Positions 40,878 to 54,000 are shown, numbered from the stretch's first letter. The stretch is 64,000 bases of DNA from Apostichopus japonicus (GCF_037975245.1 NC_092568.1:1614001-1678000), one strand, 5' to 3'. Notes: generated by a model not told the origin, from the sequence alone. Translations and numbers: made by a program.

Positions 40878-40910
40878 GGATGCAACAGAGGGCAACGATT
40901 TTCTGGCAAG
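40878..40910 (+). CDS. MARK (par-1): MARK microexon l1 (33 nt), RDATEGNDFLAR
   Basis: It completes an Arg codon and encodes DATEGNDFLA plus two bases of Arg. It follows SKFSRR, giving SRRDATEGNDFLAR, which parallels vertebrate MARK1/2 RRDPSEGEASGR at the same place. The acceptor is TTTTCAG and the donor GTATAG is only moderate. At 33 nt and phase 2-2 it can be included or skipped freely. It is homologous to the next microexon (22 of 33 bases, 6 of 10 full residues), so the pair arose by tandem duplication and may be alternative or mutually exclusive. Confidence 0.85.
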
Positions 40911-41234
40911 GTATAGCCATTTAGTAACACTGTCGTTGTAGCCATTAAAAAAGTTCATAATAAAAAACACACTCACTCAAGATAAAAAGTACTCTCCTTT
41001 CGTACTAGGAGCCTTCTAACCGTTAAACAAATTCTCATTTCTATATTATTTTGTTTCTTTAAGTATTTTTGTTATTTTCTGTTTTAACATTTTCTTTTTG
41101 TTATATAATTTAATTTTTTTTTCTGCTCTATTTGTGCCATCTCGTTTCGTGTCCAATTAACGTAACTTTTTTTAAATCTTTTCCCCTGTTTTCTATTTAT
41201 TTATTTTTTTATTCTCCTGCAATGCCCATTCCAG
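40911..41234 (+). other. Intron between duplicated microexons (324 nt)
   Basis: T-rich and short. The first bases after the donor (GTATAGCCATTTAGTAAC) resemble those after the second microexon (GTACAGTGTGTTAGTATC), so the duplication included intron sequence. Confidence 0.8.
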
Positions 41235-41267
41235 AGATTCAACCGAAGGGGCTGATTTACTACCAAG
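41235..41267 (+). CDS. MARK (par-1): MARK microexon l2 (33 nt), RDSTEGADLLPR
   Basis: It completes Arg and encodes DSTEGADLLP plus two bases of Arg, phase 2-2. It is a tandem duplicate of microexon l1 with the shared pattern D-x-T-E-G-x-D-x-L-x-R. The acceptor is CCCATTCCAG and the donor GTACAG. Inclusion of l1, l2, both or neither keeps the frame to the KA1 exon. This segment corresponds to the variable region just before KA1 that is alternatively spliced in vertebrate MARKs. Confidence 0.85.
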
Positions 41268-44200
41268 GTACAGTGTGTTAGTATCTCCTCCTCCATCCAC
41301 CATCCATTGGGAGTTTTGTCTCTTGCTATCCCCCCCCACCCCCCTCCTCCTCTTCATGTTCTTTTGTTTGGTGACTGTTCTCACCTCCTGCCGTGTCTCT
41401 CAAAACATTCCGTTTAGTCAATCTAGTAATTAATAATTCTCATCCAGTGGTGGCACCACTGATAGGTTAGAGGTCAAGTTGTCTCTTGGTTTCATCAAAT
41501 TTCCCCATTTTTTCTGTCAAAAATTGAACAGAAAAAAAAAGAAAACACAATGTCACTACTCTAAAGCTGTGACCATTTGAAGATTTTGCATTTGCTTAGG
41601 ACTGGACTCACAGACCCATCAGTGCTCTTCTGTGGCAAAATAGTTGGAAATTTATGTAAGGAGATGAAACAAACCTGAAGGTCACACACATTATCAATGT
41701 GCCATATTGAAGTATTGTGGCTGATTTTTCAGCTCTCATATGTATACTAATTAAAAAGATATTAGCCAAAATATGTTTTCCCATCTTTCCACCTTGCTTC
41801 AACAAAGTCTTTTGTTCACCCAATCTGTGCCCATTCTCCCCACCCCACCCCACCCCACCCCACCCTCTCATTTTTTGTCCGTCCCAACCATATCCCTCTC
41901 ACCTTCAAAGTTTCAAAAGCTGGTGCCACTGCTGCTTTCTATGTAGATCTAGTTTCTCTGTGGATTGCAAGGGATGCTAACTGCTTGCACTTTTGTCGAT
42001 GGTTGGATAATGCTTCAAACAGCAAAAACTGAGTTCAGGGCTACATTCATGCAACTTTGATCGTAGGATCGCCACGCAATATGACTAGCACTTGACTAGC
42101 ACTTGCACATGCCCACAATTCTTTCCTTTTTTCCTTGTACTTTTTTTTTTTGTGGCTCACAATTGAAACATTTTCTTTCACTTTGAACCATAGTACATTG
42201 CACAGACACTGCAACTAATGACTGATTTTATAAATCCAACTATTCGTAAGGCTTTCTTCCAAAAAAATTGGCCAAAGTGACAATATTGTTTTGAGTTTTA
42301 ACAGTATTCATATCATGGAGTTAAAGGAATTGACAAACCTGAGACATGAAAAAAGTTTCTATTTTGACCAAATTTTGAGCTACATGTGACAATGCATTGC
42401 TTGTGTCTAGTTTTATCACAATGAATCGGGGCTTGTATCAGTCTGAAGAAGTAGTCAAACATTTGAACAGTGTAAATTTGATGTCATAAAATCTTTCCTA
42501 CTTTTGGTCCTCAAACAAAATAAGGAAAAACAACAACAACAACAAATAAAACATCCCCACACTGACAAGGAAGGTCATTTTTCCCCCAAAATAATGTGCT
42601 ATATTTAGAGAGCATAGAGGATGGTTGTACCATTTTAAACATGTTGAAAGATGCAGTCATAATTCAGCTTGTCAGTTTTTGTTGACTGATTATAAGAAAA
42701 AGACATTTGATATCATTGATATTGCCACTGCCACTATGGGTAGATTTATGAACACGAAATTTGAAATGTTGCAAACGATAGTAAAGGGGAAAAAAAGCAA
42801 TCGCACAAAGAAATGAAAATTAGTTAAAAACATGTTTTCCTAAATCAACTCCAGAGGGGTTTAAAGATGGCCAAAATATTTCAAGATGACAACATCAGTA
42901 TTTCATTCCTTCAGTTGGCCTCGAGTTGACTTTTTGTCAATTTGAATGTTTGGGGTAGTGAGGACAGTGAAGTAGTTTGACATTTTAATAGTGGATTGCT
43001 TTGTTCAAAGCTTGAATGCCCCCCCCCCCCCCAAAAGGCAAAAATTAAAAAGACGAAAGAAAAATTGAAAAACAGCCCTGTACTTTAAAAACGTTGTTCG
43101 CAAAGTTCTCATGCGGTAACTTTAGGTAGTTTTCATTCATCTTACTAATTAAATAACCTAATATTATTTCCATGATAGGGGGTAAGAGGGGGGGGGGATG
43201 GAAGGTGGTTGGCTTAAGTGAAGGGGTGGATCATTCTTTAATCACATATTGCTGCACCATTTACAATCATCCCTTCATCCTCTCAGGCAAATTACTTTCC
43301 TCATCTGAGCTCCCATAGTAGTATTCTCCAAAAGTCCACCTGGTGCAAAAGGTGGTGCAAACATGGTGGTGGTGGTGGTGTCTGTTTTGGTGCAGCAGCT
43401 GCCATTGGCTTCATATCGAGATATCAGATTCTATTTTGAAGTACTAGATTTAACAAATCATATCTATTCTCCTGCGCTCAGTTCAAAATTATTGAAAGAA
43501 ATAGTTACAAGATCATGACTTGGGCCAAAATTGGGAAGAGAGAAAGCATTGAATGTTGTCTTTAGAAAACCCCAAAAAATCAATCTGAAGTTACATATAG
43601 GTCAAAGAAGGTTATCTGCATGACCTTTAAAAAGTTTAATATTGGCAAATTTTTGATGGCCGAGCAATACTCACTCTCCCTTATGACATACCCTGCTAGA
43701 AAAAATATAGTATGGCAACCGTTGAAAATGTTATTAGCAATGTCTTTTCACAAGTCATATAGAGATACTGTTCAGGTGAATTATTTCTGTGCTGGATTTG
43801 TTCCAAAAAGTTTGTATGTAGACAGGTTAAAAAATAAAAAAATGCTACTAATTTGAAAAACACTCAAATTTTCAAAGATCTGTGACAGCCCCATTTAGTT
43901 TTAGAAAGGAATATTTTGTTTGCTCTTCTTTGTCTCTCTCTTGCTCTCTTTTTCTGTTTTTTTATTTTTTTTATACCTGTATTTTTTTTTTATTTGTGCT
44001 TCATATTTGAGTTTATAGTCTCTAACATATTAGCTATTTGGAAGATGTGAACCTAACCTTAAACAAAAAGTCATATTAAAGTTTCTTGGTGGTTGGCAAG
44101 GTATATTAATTCAAGAATTTTTTTATTTTGTTTTTTTTGTTGGTTATCTGTCAAAGTTGTGAACTAACATATTCATAATATTAACAAAAACTTTTGGTGA

Positions 44201-46119
44201 ACATTTTAGTGTAGAATTTATTATTTGAGTTAACTTTAACAATTGTAATAAATCAAATAACTTACTAAAATTCAAGCCAATTCAGTCCAGAATTTGACCA
44301 AAGCATTTTTTATTGAAAATTCTGTTTCCAACAATTGTGTAAATTTCTAGCAATTGTACTTTCATTGCCAACCCTCATATTTGGTAATAGATAAAGCATC
44401 TAAATGATTCGTTGTTTTGAAAAGCCATATTACAGAAGCTCTTGAGAGTTTGGTCAACAAATTAAAAACAAAACTTATCATCTCAAAAGTTTGATCTAAA
44501 ATAGGTTTTAACTCAAAGGTTTTGATGTCAAGTTTTATTGCAAGAGTGTAACTTGAGACTTTTTATCTTTAAGAAGGTTATCAACCAAGAACTTCAAAGT
44601 CTGCTTTAAATATTGGCTTTAACCCTCTTTGAGATATCTTTCTTGAAGTTGGTGACGTACAATTTTACTGGGAAAACTTCAGTTCAATTCAGATGCCATT
44701 CAAATTTTGCCTATTAGGGAATACATGAAGGGGGGGGGGTAAAGGAAAACATAACAAAAAGGAAAATTTGAGCATTGCTGAAGGCTTTGTAATGCTTCAT
44801 TGACAACAAAGCACACACACCAAACAAAGGGGTTGATTGTATTTATAGCATCTATTGTGTCAGACAACCCTAATTTGCATATTAACCACCTATTTGCTGG
44901 ATTTCATGATTTATAGAAATAGCTGAAGCAAACAGAAACATAGGTTATATACAGCTACCACATTTAGCTCATCAGTTCGTCAGTCCTGTTCATCTGCTTC
45001 TCGTTGCCAAAGTTAGACATGCCATGCTCTGCCGATCATGCAGCTACTCTTTGTTCAAACAGCCAACTCAGTGGGCTCAGTTTCTGACTTTTCAACCGTA
45101 GCCTGAACTTATGCCTTGTATCTGAACTTGTAGTGAAGTTATTCCCCAAATTGATGGCTTACCGATAAAAATCTAGACAGACAGCTTTTAGTATTTTCAC
45201 TTTCAGGCAAATTTCAATAAGGTAGTATGAAATGGTTTCGCCTGGCTGCTAAAAAACCTTTTTTATAGGTTCACACTCCAGGACTGAAACAGTGTATATA
45301 ACATGTTATTTCAAGATTGCACTGAACAAAACATGAGCTTTCTTATTGGCTTAGTTATAAAAAATGAAATAAAAAAAAATGAAAACAGAACATTGACAAA
45401 GAGGGGATAAAATGATGAAACTTCACGTAGGGTTTGATGCTTTTCAGTAGCAGTTATCATCTTCCATATTTGGTCACTTCTCAACAAATTTGATACTCCC
45501 TTTTGGCAAATTTTTCTTTTCTTTTTGTGCTAGATCTCTTTCCAGAGTTTAGTATTTGTCCCCTACTTATGGGAGGTGAGGGGAATCCTTTAGAATGTTT
45601 ATTATTGACCATATTAGCTGGTATTTGTTTTGTTCTTAATTCTATTGGTATGCGAGGGGGGGGGGAGAGTCTAATTTTTAAGCAAACAGGTGTGCTTTAT
45701 TTTGTGGTGCTTGAATAATGGATTAGTTCTTCAAAACTTACTTCTGTGTGATTTTATTAATGGTGGGAAAAGAGTGGATACTAACATTGGTGTGAGGAGA
45801 CTAAAGACATTAACAGTAAAATCTTTGCAGTTGGTGTTAGAATACAACTCTGGACCCCTGTATGCCATGTGGTGCTCCTAACCAGCAGGGTTTATACTTG
45901 CATATTTGGTCGGTTTTGGAATTTTTCTGGTAGTTAATATAGTCAAAATAATCTGCCAATTTCATTAGCAATAGTTTCCCTTTACATGATAGTTGCATCT
46001 GGTGTGGGGTTTGTTGCACAAATAAAGCTTTCAGCTGAAAAAAAGAAATGAACGAAATGAACGAAAGAGCTTTTTAGCCAAAGTAATGAGTTTTAAATTG
46101 TGACATCCTTATCCAACAG
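41268..46119 (+). other. MARK intron (4.9 kb)
   Basis: It contains a C-rich tract at 41330-41350, a (CCCAC)n run at about 41838-41864, poly(C) at 43020-43032, (GGT)n at about 43365-43378 and several poly(A/T) runs. A stretch at 45534-45575 has good splice signals but an in-frame stop (see findings). No coding exon is supported. Confidence 0.75.
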
Positions 46120-46158
46120 CCAGGAGAACTTTGAAAGTTTCAGTCAAGAATACCAAAG
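46120..46158 (+). CDS. MARK (par-1): Candidate MARK cassette exon m (39 nt)
   Basis: After CATCCTTATCCAACAG the sequence reads, in phase 2, Ser then QENFESFSQEYQ and two bases of Arg, followed by the donor GTGAGA. It is 39 nt and phase 2-2, so it fits between the microexons and the KA1 exon. I do not recognise the peptide from other MARKs. Support is splice-site quality, open frame and phase. A nearby AG at 46122-46123 would shift the frame and is less likely. Confidence 0.5.
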
Positions 46159-49100
46159 GTGAGATTTCATCATCAGATTAAGGCATTCTCTAGATTGGCT
46201 AGTGTGGGTTCATCAATCAACTCCCCCCCACACCCCCTGTCATTATGATCACAGAGAAAAATGAACCATAAATGACACTGAAAAACTAAAACTTTGGAAA
46301 CTGATAGCTATGTCAACAAATTATTCCCCTTCTCTGTCTCCCTACCCCCTCCCCCACCCTCCACAAAGATCTCTCGAAACAAGTACGTCCATCATATCTG
46401 TTGCAATTTCCACATCAGATTTGAGATGAATGTCCGTCTTTACACCAAGAAAATTAGGCCAAATTGATACCAAGTAACCAGTTTGTTGGAGGATATGTAT
46501 TTCATGGCAGGGATAAATTGATCCAGATCAAACAGAGCCAAAACATTTGGTACACAAATGGTGGTCTTTTACAACCCAAGGGTTTCTCCAAAACTCTTGA
46601 TGGGAAGACCTTGAAAAATGGGGATATGCAATGGGAATCTGGGTGGAGGTACCAGATGTAACAGATGTTTTTATGAATTGTTAACATGAATGGGGCGGAT
46701 GTTGGAGAAAAAAAATTATGAAGTATGAATGACTTTTAATATCTGAAAAGTGTCATGCAATTGGTATCGATTCCATTATCCATTATTGTGAATTGTAACG
46801 AAGCATATAATTTGCATTGTAGCCATTTTAGTCTGGTTTTCATATGCTTTATGTTGGTGAAGTATACGTTTGTATCAGTTTTTACGTTTTTGCATTATAT
46901 GCTTACGACTTTGTCTTCCAATTTTGTTGTTTTTTCTCTCTCTCTTACTTACTTAAAGATGTGCGTATTTATTTATACATGTGTTTGAACGGCATTCTCC
47001 ATTTCAGTGTTCTCTTAGTATATCTTAACCCTTAACAAATACATGGAGTAAGCTCTGTAGTGATACAGCAATTTGGCAAAAAAAAATTAACGAGCGATAA
47101 TGAAAAAAAAATGTTAATTACAGATGAGCCAAGTAGTTATTGGGCATCCTCCCTATTCTGTTTAGCAGTGCAGGTAGCTTTGGGTACAATGCTGTATCAG
47201 ATATGTGTGTAACAGAAATGTGTGTATCAGACATTGCTGTATGACGTAGAAATCTTTCTTAGTCTTTTCATTAGGCTACTAAAACTTGTTATCTGGGGGA
47301 AATAGGAGTCAGGAGGTATTAATGAGAGATTGTGATGGTAAACAAAGTGACACATAAATGGAAGAGAAAAAATATGTCTCACTGCTAGTTGAAAATGACC
47401 AGCTCGATATTTTGTCCCTAATGCAAGTTATGGTTGATTAAATGTGACGTATTTTGACCGGCTATAAACCTCGATTCGACCCCGGAGTTTAATCACAGGT
47501 TTTTCTGTGATGTCATAACTGCGAATGTTCTTCAAAAGCTTAAACGTCCTGTTAATAATTTTTCTTGTCGATTTAACCCTTGAAATATGTGGTACATGTT
47601 GAATCTGTTTAGCTGTTTAGGTTTACTGTACTCCAAAAATGCAACTGTATTGTAGATGTTGTATTTCGATCCATGAATAAGTAAGTTAAATATTGTAAAG
47701 AAAGGCAGTTAACATCTTCAGCTAAATTGCCATGATGACATCCGTCACTCTGCTGTTGCTAGATGCATTCACAAATATCACAAAATTAGACCCAAAAAAA
47801 AAATCACATGTTCACCATAAAAATGCTATGAGGATGTGATTTGATGCAGAATGTTTCCAGCATTTTTATTCAGCAATCAACTCAACCAACATGATATTCC
47901 TTTAATTTGGCCAGGGGGGGGGGTTAATAGACAGAAAAAGTGATTGTGTCGCTATAGCCGTAAGTCCTCCCCCCCCCCTCCCCTTCTTGCTGATGCTAGA
48001 TCTAAGAAGATGTCTTGTTTAATATTTAATATCTTGCACATTGTGCTAGAAATTTTTTGTAACAAAGAACTCCTCATTGTGACCATCTTTTCATTTGACC
48101 TCCAAACTTCTCTAACCAACCACTATATCCTAAAAGTGAAACTTGTCATGAATCATTTGAGTAAAAAAAAACCAAGGGTTTACAATTCACCAAGATTTGT
48201 CTAGGTAGGTTTGCATTTAAAATATCAGATATGACTTAGATGATCCAGATTGCATAACTATATAATGTATGCTGCTTTTCTCCATCCCATTCCATCCCTC
48301 TTTAAAACTAACACGAAAAATCTTCTTTAGAAATTTACAAAGCAAATCTGATTACTCAGTAATACGCATTTGAAAGAACTATTGAAATAATCTTTAAGAT
48401 TTTATAAATGCAGGAAGAAAAAAAAACTTACTTTTCTCCTCCATGTCATCTTGAAGGGTTTATTTGTGGAGTAATATGAGAAATAAACCAATTAGGGTTT
48501 GTGTCCGTCCAGCATGTCCGTCCTAAGCATGATATGGGGTTATAATCAGAAAGTGTTAATTCGCAATGCTGGAAACAGTTCTTCATTTGATGCCAAAAGT
48601 GAAAGTCAAATATGACCATGCTTCCTTTGAAATGCCTCTCCCTCTTCCACCACCCCCCCCTCCTCCCACACCTTGACCCTTTTCCCCATCTCTTGACCCT
48701 TTTCCCCACAAAAGTAAATCACAACATTAGAGAAAGATAATTGTTCGATAGTTATCATGAATATACCAGTAGATAGAACATCAATTGAATTTTTAGACAT
48801 GTGCAGGACAGTTCACCTAAAGATATACACACATAAGCATAACAACCGCATATTTATCATTTGTCTCTCAGTTAAATCTCCATTGAACTCCACATAGCAC
48901 CTTTAGAGGTGTGAACCCCCCCCCCCGCTCCCCCCTGTTGTCAGAAAATATTGTGGCAATAAGTGTTTTCTCTCAATTAAACATTACATTGATAGTGGAA
49001 AAATTCTGAGGAGTGGTGTAGGTGATTGTTTCGTTCAATATTTAGATAGTAGAAATTGTTTGCGTTTTGTAGTACATCTTATAGTGTCTTTACTCTAGCC

Positions 49101-49827
49101 ATATATCTTGGCAAGTAATGATGTGTTCTTCTTTCATATGCATGTGTGTTGTGACCATGGTAATGCTGTTGTATTCAATGCCACAGTAGTCATTGAGTAA
49201 GTACAGGGCCCTAAAGTTATAACTGCTGAAAATTCAACAACCAAAAAAAAAATGAAAAGAAACAAAAAGAGTGTTTTGTTGACTTTGTTTACTAAATGTT
49301 GTAATTAACCTCAAACTACAAAACATAAAAGAAGATTTTTTTTTTTTTTTTATATCCAAAAGTTCATGCTTCTCTAAACGAATGATCCCTGATATCAAAT
49401 TTGTGTACAGGCTCTGGGTGAGATCACAGAGCTTTTTTGAGGGGGTATTTTATTTTATAAAAAAATTGCAAAAGATCTTGTTGCATTTGAATTCAATGCT
49501 TATAAACCTCCAGTGGATGTCGAGGGTGTGGGTGTGTCCCTGGCCCAGTAGTGTGAAGTTGGTCAGTTTTGTGTGGTTGGTCATGTAACGCCATGCAGTG
49601 CTCCTGGTCTAACTGTACAGCTTCTTTTATAGTCATTGGGCCTTTCTGGAGCATCATATGATCTACGCTCGATTTTATGTGTCGCTCCACATATGTATCA
49701 GATTATTTTGTAAGAAGGTTCCCCACCAGTTTACAATGCGATAATGATGATGATGATGATACACCCCACGGTCATCTTTTGCATCATAAAGCATCAAAAG
49801 TCTCTGTTCATTTTGTATATCTTTCAG
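46159..49827 (+). other. MARK intron (3.7 kb)
   Basis: No exon or mobile element is identified. It includes poly(G) near 47914-47923, poly(C) near 47970-47980 and 48917-48926, and (GAT)n at about 49742-49760. The acceptor is TATATCTTTCAG. Confidence 0.75.
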
Positions 49828-50170
49828 CCGATCCATCACGGAGAAAGACAAGCCAGAAGATCTTGTTAAGCCGAGGTCCTTGAGATTCACCTTCAGTATG
49901 AAGACGACCAGCTCCAAGGACCCCGACGACATCATGGGCGAAATCAAGAGAGTCCTGGAGAAGCACAATGTGGAATCGGAACAGAGGGAGCATTACCTTC
50001 TCTTCTGCGTCCAGGGGGACGGACGGGGGGAGAACCTGATCCAGTGGGAGATGGAAGTCTGCAAGTTGCCGAGACTGTCGATGAACGGGGTGCGCTTCAA
50101 GCGTATATCAGGCACCTCCATGGCGTTCAAGAACATTGCTTCCAAAATATCCAACGATCTTTGCCTGTGA
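49828..50170 (+). CDS. MARK (par-1): MARK terminal exon: KA1 domain and stop
   Basis: It completes Ser (phase 2 in) and encodes [20 protein letters not shown], then [20 protein letters not shown], and ends [12 protein letters not shown] with TGA at 50168-50170. This is the full KA1 domain (about 100 residues), which binds acidic phospholipids and autoinhibits the kinase. [20 protein letters not shown] and [15 protein letters not shown] are near-identical to vertebrate MARKs. One visible difference is RFTF in place of RFTW. The exon is GC-rich compared with its introns, as expected for constrained coding sequence. Confidence 0.98.
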
Positions 50171-50286
50171 CTGAGGGCGACAGATACAGTTATTTAAGAT
50201 TAACCTTGTCGTCGTCGTGTTTTACTTTGATGGGCTCTTTGATGTTCTGTGACAGTATGGGTGGTTGTATAATGTGTGGTATTCAA

Positions 50287-50292
50287 AATAAA
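50287..50292 (+). terminator. Probable MARK poly(A) signal AATAAA
   Basis: First AATAAA after the stop codon, 117 nt downstream. It would give a short 3' UTR. Other AATAAA hexamers occur further on, so longer 3' UTR forms reaching the degenerate repeat array are possible. Confidence 0.5.
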
Positions 50293-50530
50293 GGAGTCGA
50301 TGTCTAGTTATGGAGTGACGAGAGAAAGGAGAAACACTCGGCTGATTCAATCAGGAAAACTTCTTCCACCCATGAGAGAGTATCTTTGCTTGAGCCAGAC
50401 CCTGCTAAGGGTCTGTGCTACGTGAATATCTCTTACTAATTAGTGTGAGCTAGCTCATTAACAGAGGAAAAGACATCAGAAGTTGTGAGGCAGGAGGGAA
50501 GTTATCAGTGGGTTCCATAGGTGACTCCAG

Positions 50531-51065
50531 CCGTCACCATCCCTGCTGTGCATAGAATTCATAGATATGTATGGATATGTGAAGCGCAAGGACATCAGCT
50601 CCGAATCCAACCGGAATCTGGAAGGTCGTCGGTGGTGTCGGTCAAATCTGACCATCAGCACCTCTATTGTGCATTCAGTTCATGGATGTATAGCATGTTG
50701 AGACCACTACTATCATCGATGAACCCACTCTTGTCAAGAGATCATGCTCGTGGCATTTGATGAGTCTAGCGGTAACCATCCTAGTTGTGCATTATAAAGG
50801 CATAGATATGTCTTACACATTAAGAGAAGAGGTACATAAACTCTTAATACAACCAGATATAGACCAGTCTAGCCATTATCATTCATGTCATACATTCACT
50901 TCAGAGAATATTGAGACGAAAAAAGACAATCTTCTCTGAACCTACTCGAAAGGGCAGAGGTCATCTGTTGTTTTAGCCATCATCTTCTGTGTTGTTTTAA
51001 TTCATAGATATATAGAAACTGTAAGAGTCAAACCTCACATTGAGGAAATATGGGAAGCTGTTGAG
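50531..51065. repeat. Degenerate tandem repeat, period about 100-120 bp
   Basis: A block like CCATC..CTGTGCAT followed by TTCATAGATATGTA recurs near 50536, 50652, 50774 and 50977. A weaker copy near 50873 shares CATTCA, TTGAGAC and TGAACC...ACTC with the copy at 50652. The units are heavily diverged. The array starts about 360 nt after the MARK stop and could be in a long 3' UTR or just beyond it. Confidence 0.5.
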
Positions 51066-54000
51066 GATGGGAACAGGTATGTTGCTTCAAAGGTAGGGCA
51101 AGCAGGAAAAGTCTTACAGATCATTTATGATATCAGAGGGGATACATCCCTCTAACCCCCCCCCCCCCCATGCTGCCACCATTGTTCTGGCAGCTTTAAT
51201 AGCCACAGGAATAATTGAAACATTAATAGCAACAGATATCTTTGTGATGAGTGACACAGAGGTTTGTTTCCAGGATACATGCTACGATTCAATGTACGGA
51301 TGAATTTGGTTATTCGATGGTTGAAATTGTATTCACCCCTCCACTCGACGAGGCAACACGCTACCTCCTCCCTGTGTGCATATCTCAACATGAGAGATTG
51401 TCAAGTAGGCATTACCCTTAACATTTCCTGCAGCTTTCAAGATTCCATGCTTTTGCTTTACACTCTTTCATTATCTGTCACGTCTCAGGATCCGTAGATT
51501 CAGATCAGCAGGGAATTCATTGCTTACATTTTCAAACTGTTGTTTAAATAAGGAATCGATTTTAAAGTCTCTAGGGATCGTTGTCGGGAGGGACGTAGAT
51601 GCAGGGGTTGAATGTTTTTGTTTTGCCATGTTTGATTGCTTTGACTTCCAAAAACATGATGGATAAATGTGCCCTTGTCTGCAATTAAATGTTGTAGTCT
51701 GCAGTCAGGTTTCAGTCTTAACACAGACTTAATGCAGACCTAAATCACCCTTTAAATCAGACTGGTTCTTATAGCAGATGTTTTCCATTTACAGATTTTG
51801 GGCATTTTTTTTTCTATACAAATTTTGGAAGTTTTTCAAAAATTTCAACTGACAAGAGTCATAGCTAAAAGTATAAAGATAAAAGTTGAAATACAAAGAC
51901 ACCCTATGGATTTTTTTTTTCGATCAGTGGACTAAGTAATAAATATCAAATTAAGGATTTCTATTCAAATCTTAGAAAGTGTCGCACATAATTATTTTTC
52001 GTATACGGTATTTGGCAAATTTTGCCAATATGTAGACATGCTCTGTGTTGTTCTGCCTCTCCATTCCCTGAAATATCAACCTAACGAGTGGAGCTAATGG
52101 ACTGACTGCATTGTTATGAGAATTAAGGGCCGAATAATTGAAGAAAAACCCAACGCAACAGGCTGCCTGAAGCATTTGGACGTAAATTGTAGCTTTCTCT
52201 TAACATCTCAAAAGACTGAAAGAGGAGGGAATAAAAGTGACAATAAAACCAACTTCTATTCCTGCTCTTCATGGGAGACTAGGAGGGGAAAATAACATGT
52301 CAGATTGTGTTCCATTAATGACTGCCTGAGGAGCAAATCTTTCAACACCTGCTAATATTTTATCATGCCAGGGGGTTGGGTGGGGGGATGCTTGAAAGAT
52401 TGAGGTGACTTGAAAGAACAGTATTAAATCTCAAATTGCAGGTTGTCTCTTTTACGAGGGGTCTGTTTCTTGTCGAAGCACGTTACATGAATGATTGAGG
52501 AAACGTTAGAATGACCTCGTTGCAATGCATCGCTGGAACATTTTGGCGTTGTGTCAACAAAATGCTGCACAACCCTGCTCAGCTAATATGAATAATAGGA
52601 TGCTGCAGCCCCACCCCCCGCCCGACCCCATCAGCATCCTACTTTTGACACACTGGGCCATATGAGGAAATAAAACAATGTGATCGAAAGTGGGGAAGGC
52701 AGAGGAGAGGGTAGCAAAGTGGCGGATTTAGTTGCTGAGTTTCATAATTACGTGGCACAACAACAGGCTTCAGTCTGGGCTTCAGTCAATCTCTTGTTGC
52801 GACCTCTTTGATAGTTTGATAATTTCATGATGCATCATGCTGGATGAGATTTGGTTGAAAATTGTTTCAATGATGATTAAAACAGCTATGTTTTGCAGCT
52901 CTGAGAGATGAGTTCTTGTCACAGTAGCCGGTGGTGAACATCTCTCTCTGTCATAACACCAAGGTAAACACAGCTAAACTTTCTGCCAAAATCGTAAAAG
53001 AGCCTATCGTCTGTTTTAATAAACTGTTGTGGATATGTGACTGTAAAAAATATCTAATCACCCTCCCCACCTCCCCCCCATCCCCTGAAAGCTTACTTTG
53101 TATATACAGAAAATGTTACCTTGATGCAGAATGTGAGGAAATTTTGACTTCAAACAATGACCACAATTCGTACCTCTTTGAGTTGACAATCGGCAAATTT
53201 GTTAGTAAAGATTTGACAAAATAAAAAGCAAAAATACCTTGATAACATACCCTCAATGAAACGCTTCTCCAGAAAAATTTTCCCATTTCAAGATCTAGAA
53301 GAGCACGAATGCCTCTTTTCTCCATGTGTTTGAGCATTGGTTCCGATATCTATGTAATGACCTTTGACAGGATTTAATCGTCTTAACTCCTATTAGAAGA
53401 TGTAACATGAGGGTCGACCTTGTCGTTATCTTAAGCAAGAAGAAACTTTACGCCCATCCCCAGGATACTATGAATTCTCCTTTGATTGATCGTTGCGTCT
53501 AGTCTCGTCTCGTTTTTCTGCAATGCAATAGTTGCTCTATCCGTGACGGCTAGTTTTTTAGTACTTAGTTTCCTTTCTTTGTGAGTGACTTGCAACATTC
53601 CAAGCTCACTTCATCACGTTTTCTAGAATTCTCTTAGGAAAGTGCAATTGCTTCGTGTACAGTTTTTTTTTGTTTCCTTTTCCCTCCTTACGTTTGTAAG
53701 TTTCGTACGTTTTAATCGAGAATTGACTCGAATTTTTGCACGACTAACTCGACTAATGTTGAAATGCCTCTCTGAGGAGTGGCTTGCTGTGTCCAATATC
53801 CAACAACCATCTATGTCAATCTAACCACTTTTCCCTTATTATTATTATTATTATAATTAATATTATTATTTTTGTTTTATAAAGTTAATAGTCTGTTCCC
53901 ATCCGACAGAGAACATACGTGTGGTGGTGCGAACCACACGACAAAATGACCGTTAGTTTCACGGTCACTTCAATAATGCAATTTTTTAATCCGTAATATG

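Noticed and set aside
43291-43345. Possible extra spacer exon after CATCCTCTCAG
   Set aside because: In the required phase it meets a TGA after seven codons and has no good donor of suitable phase.
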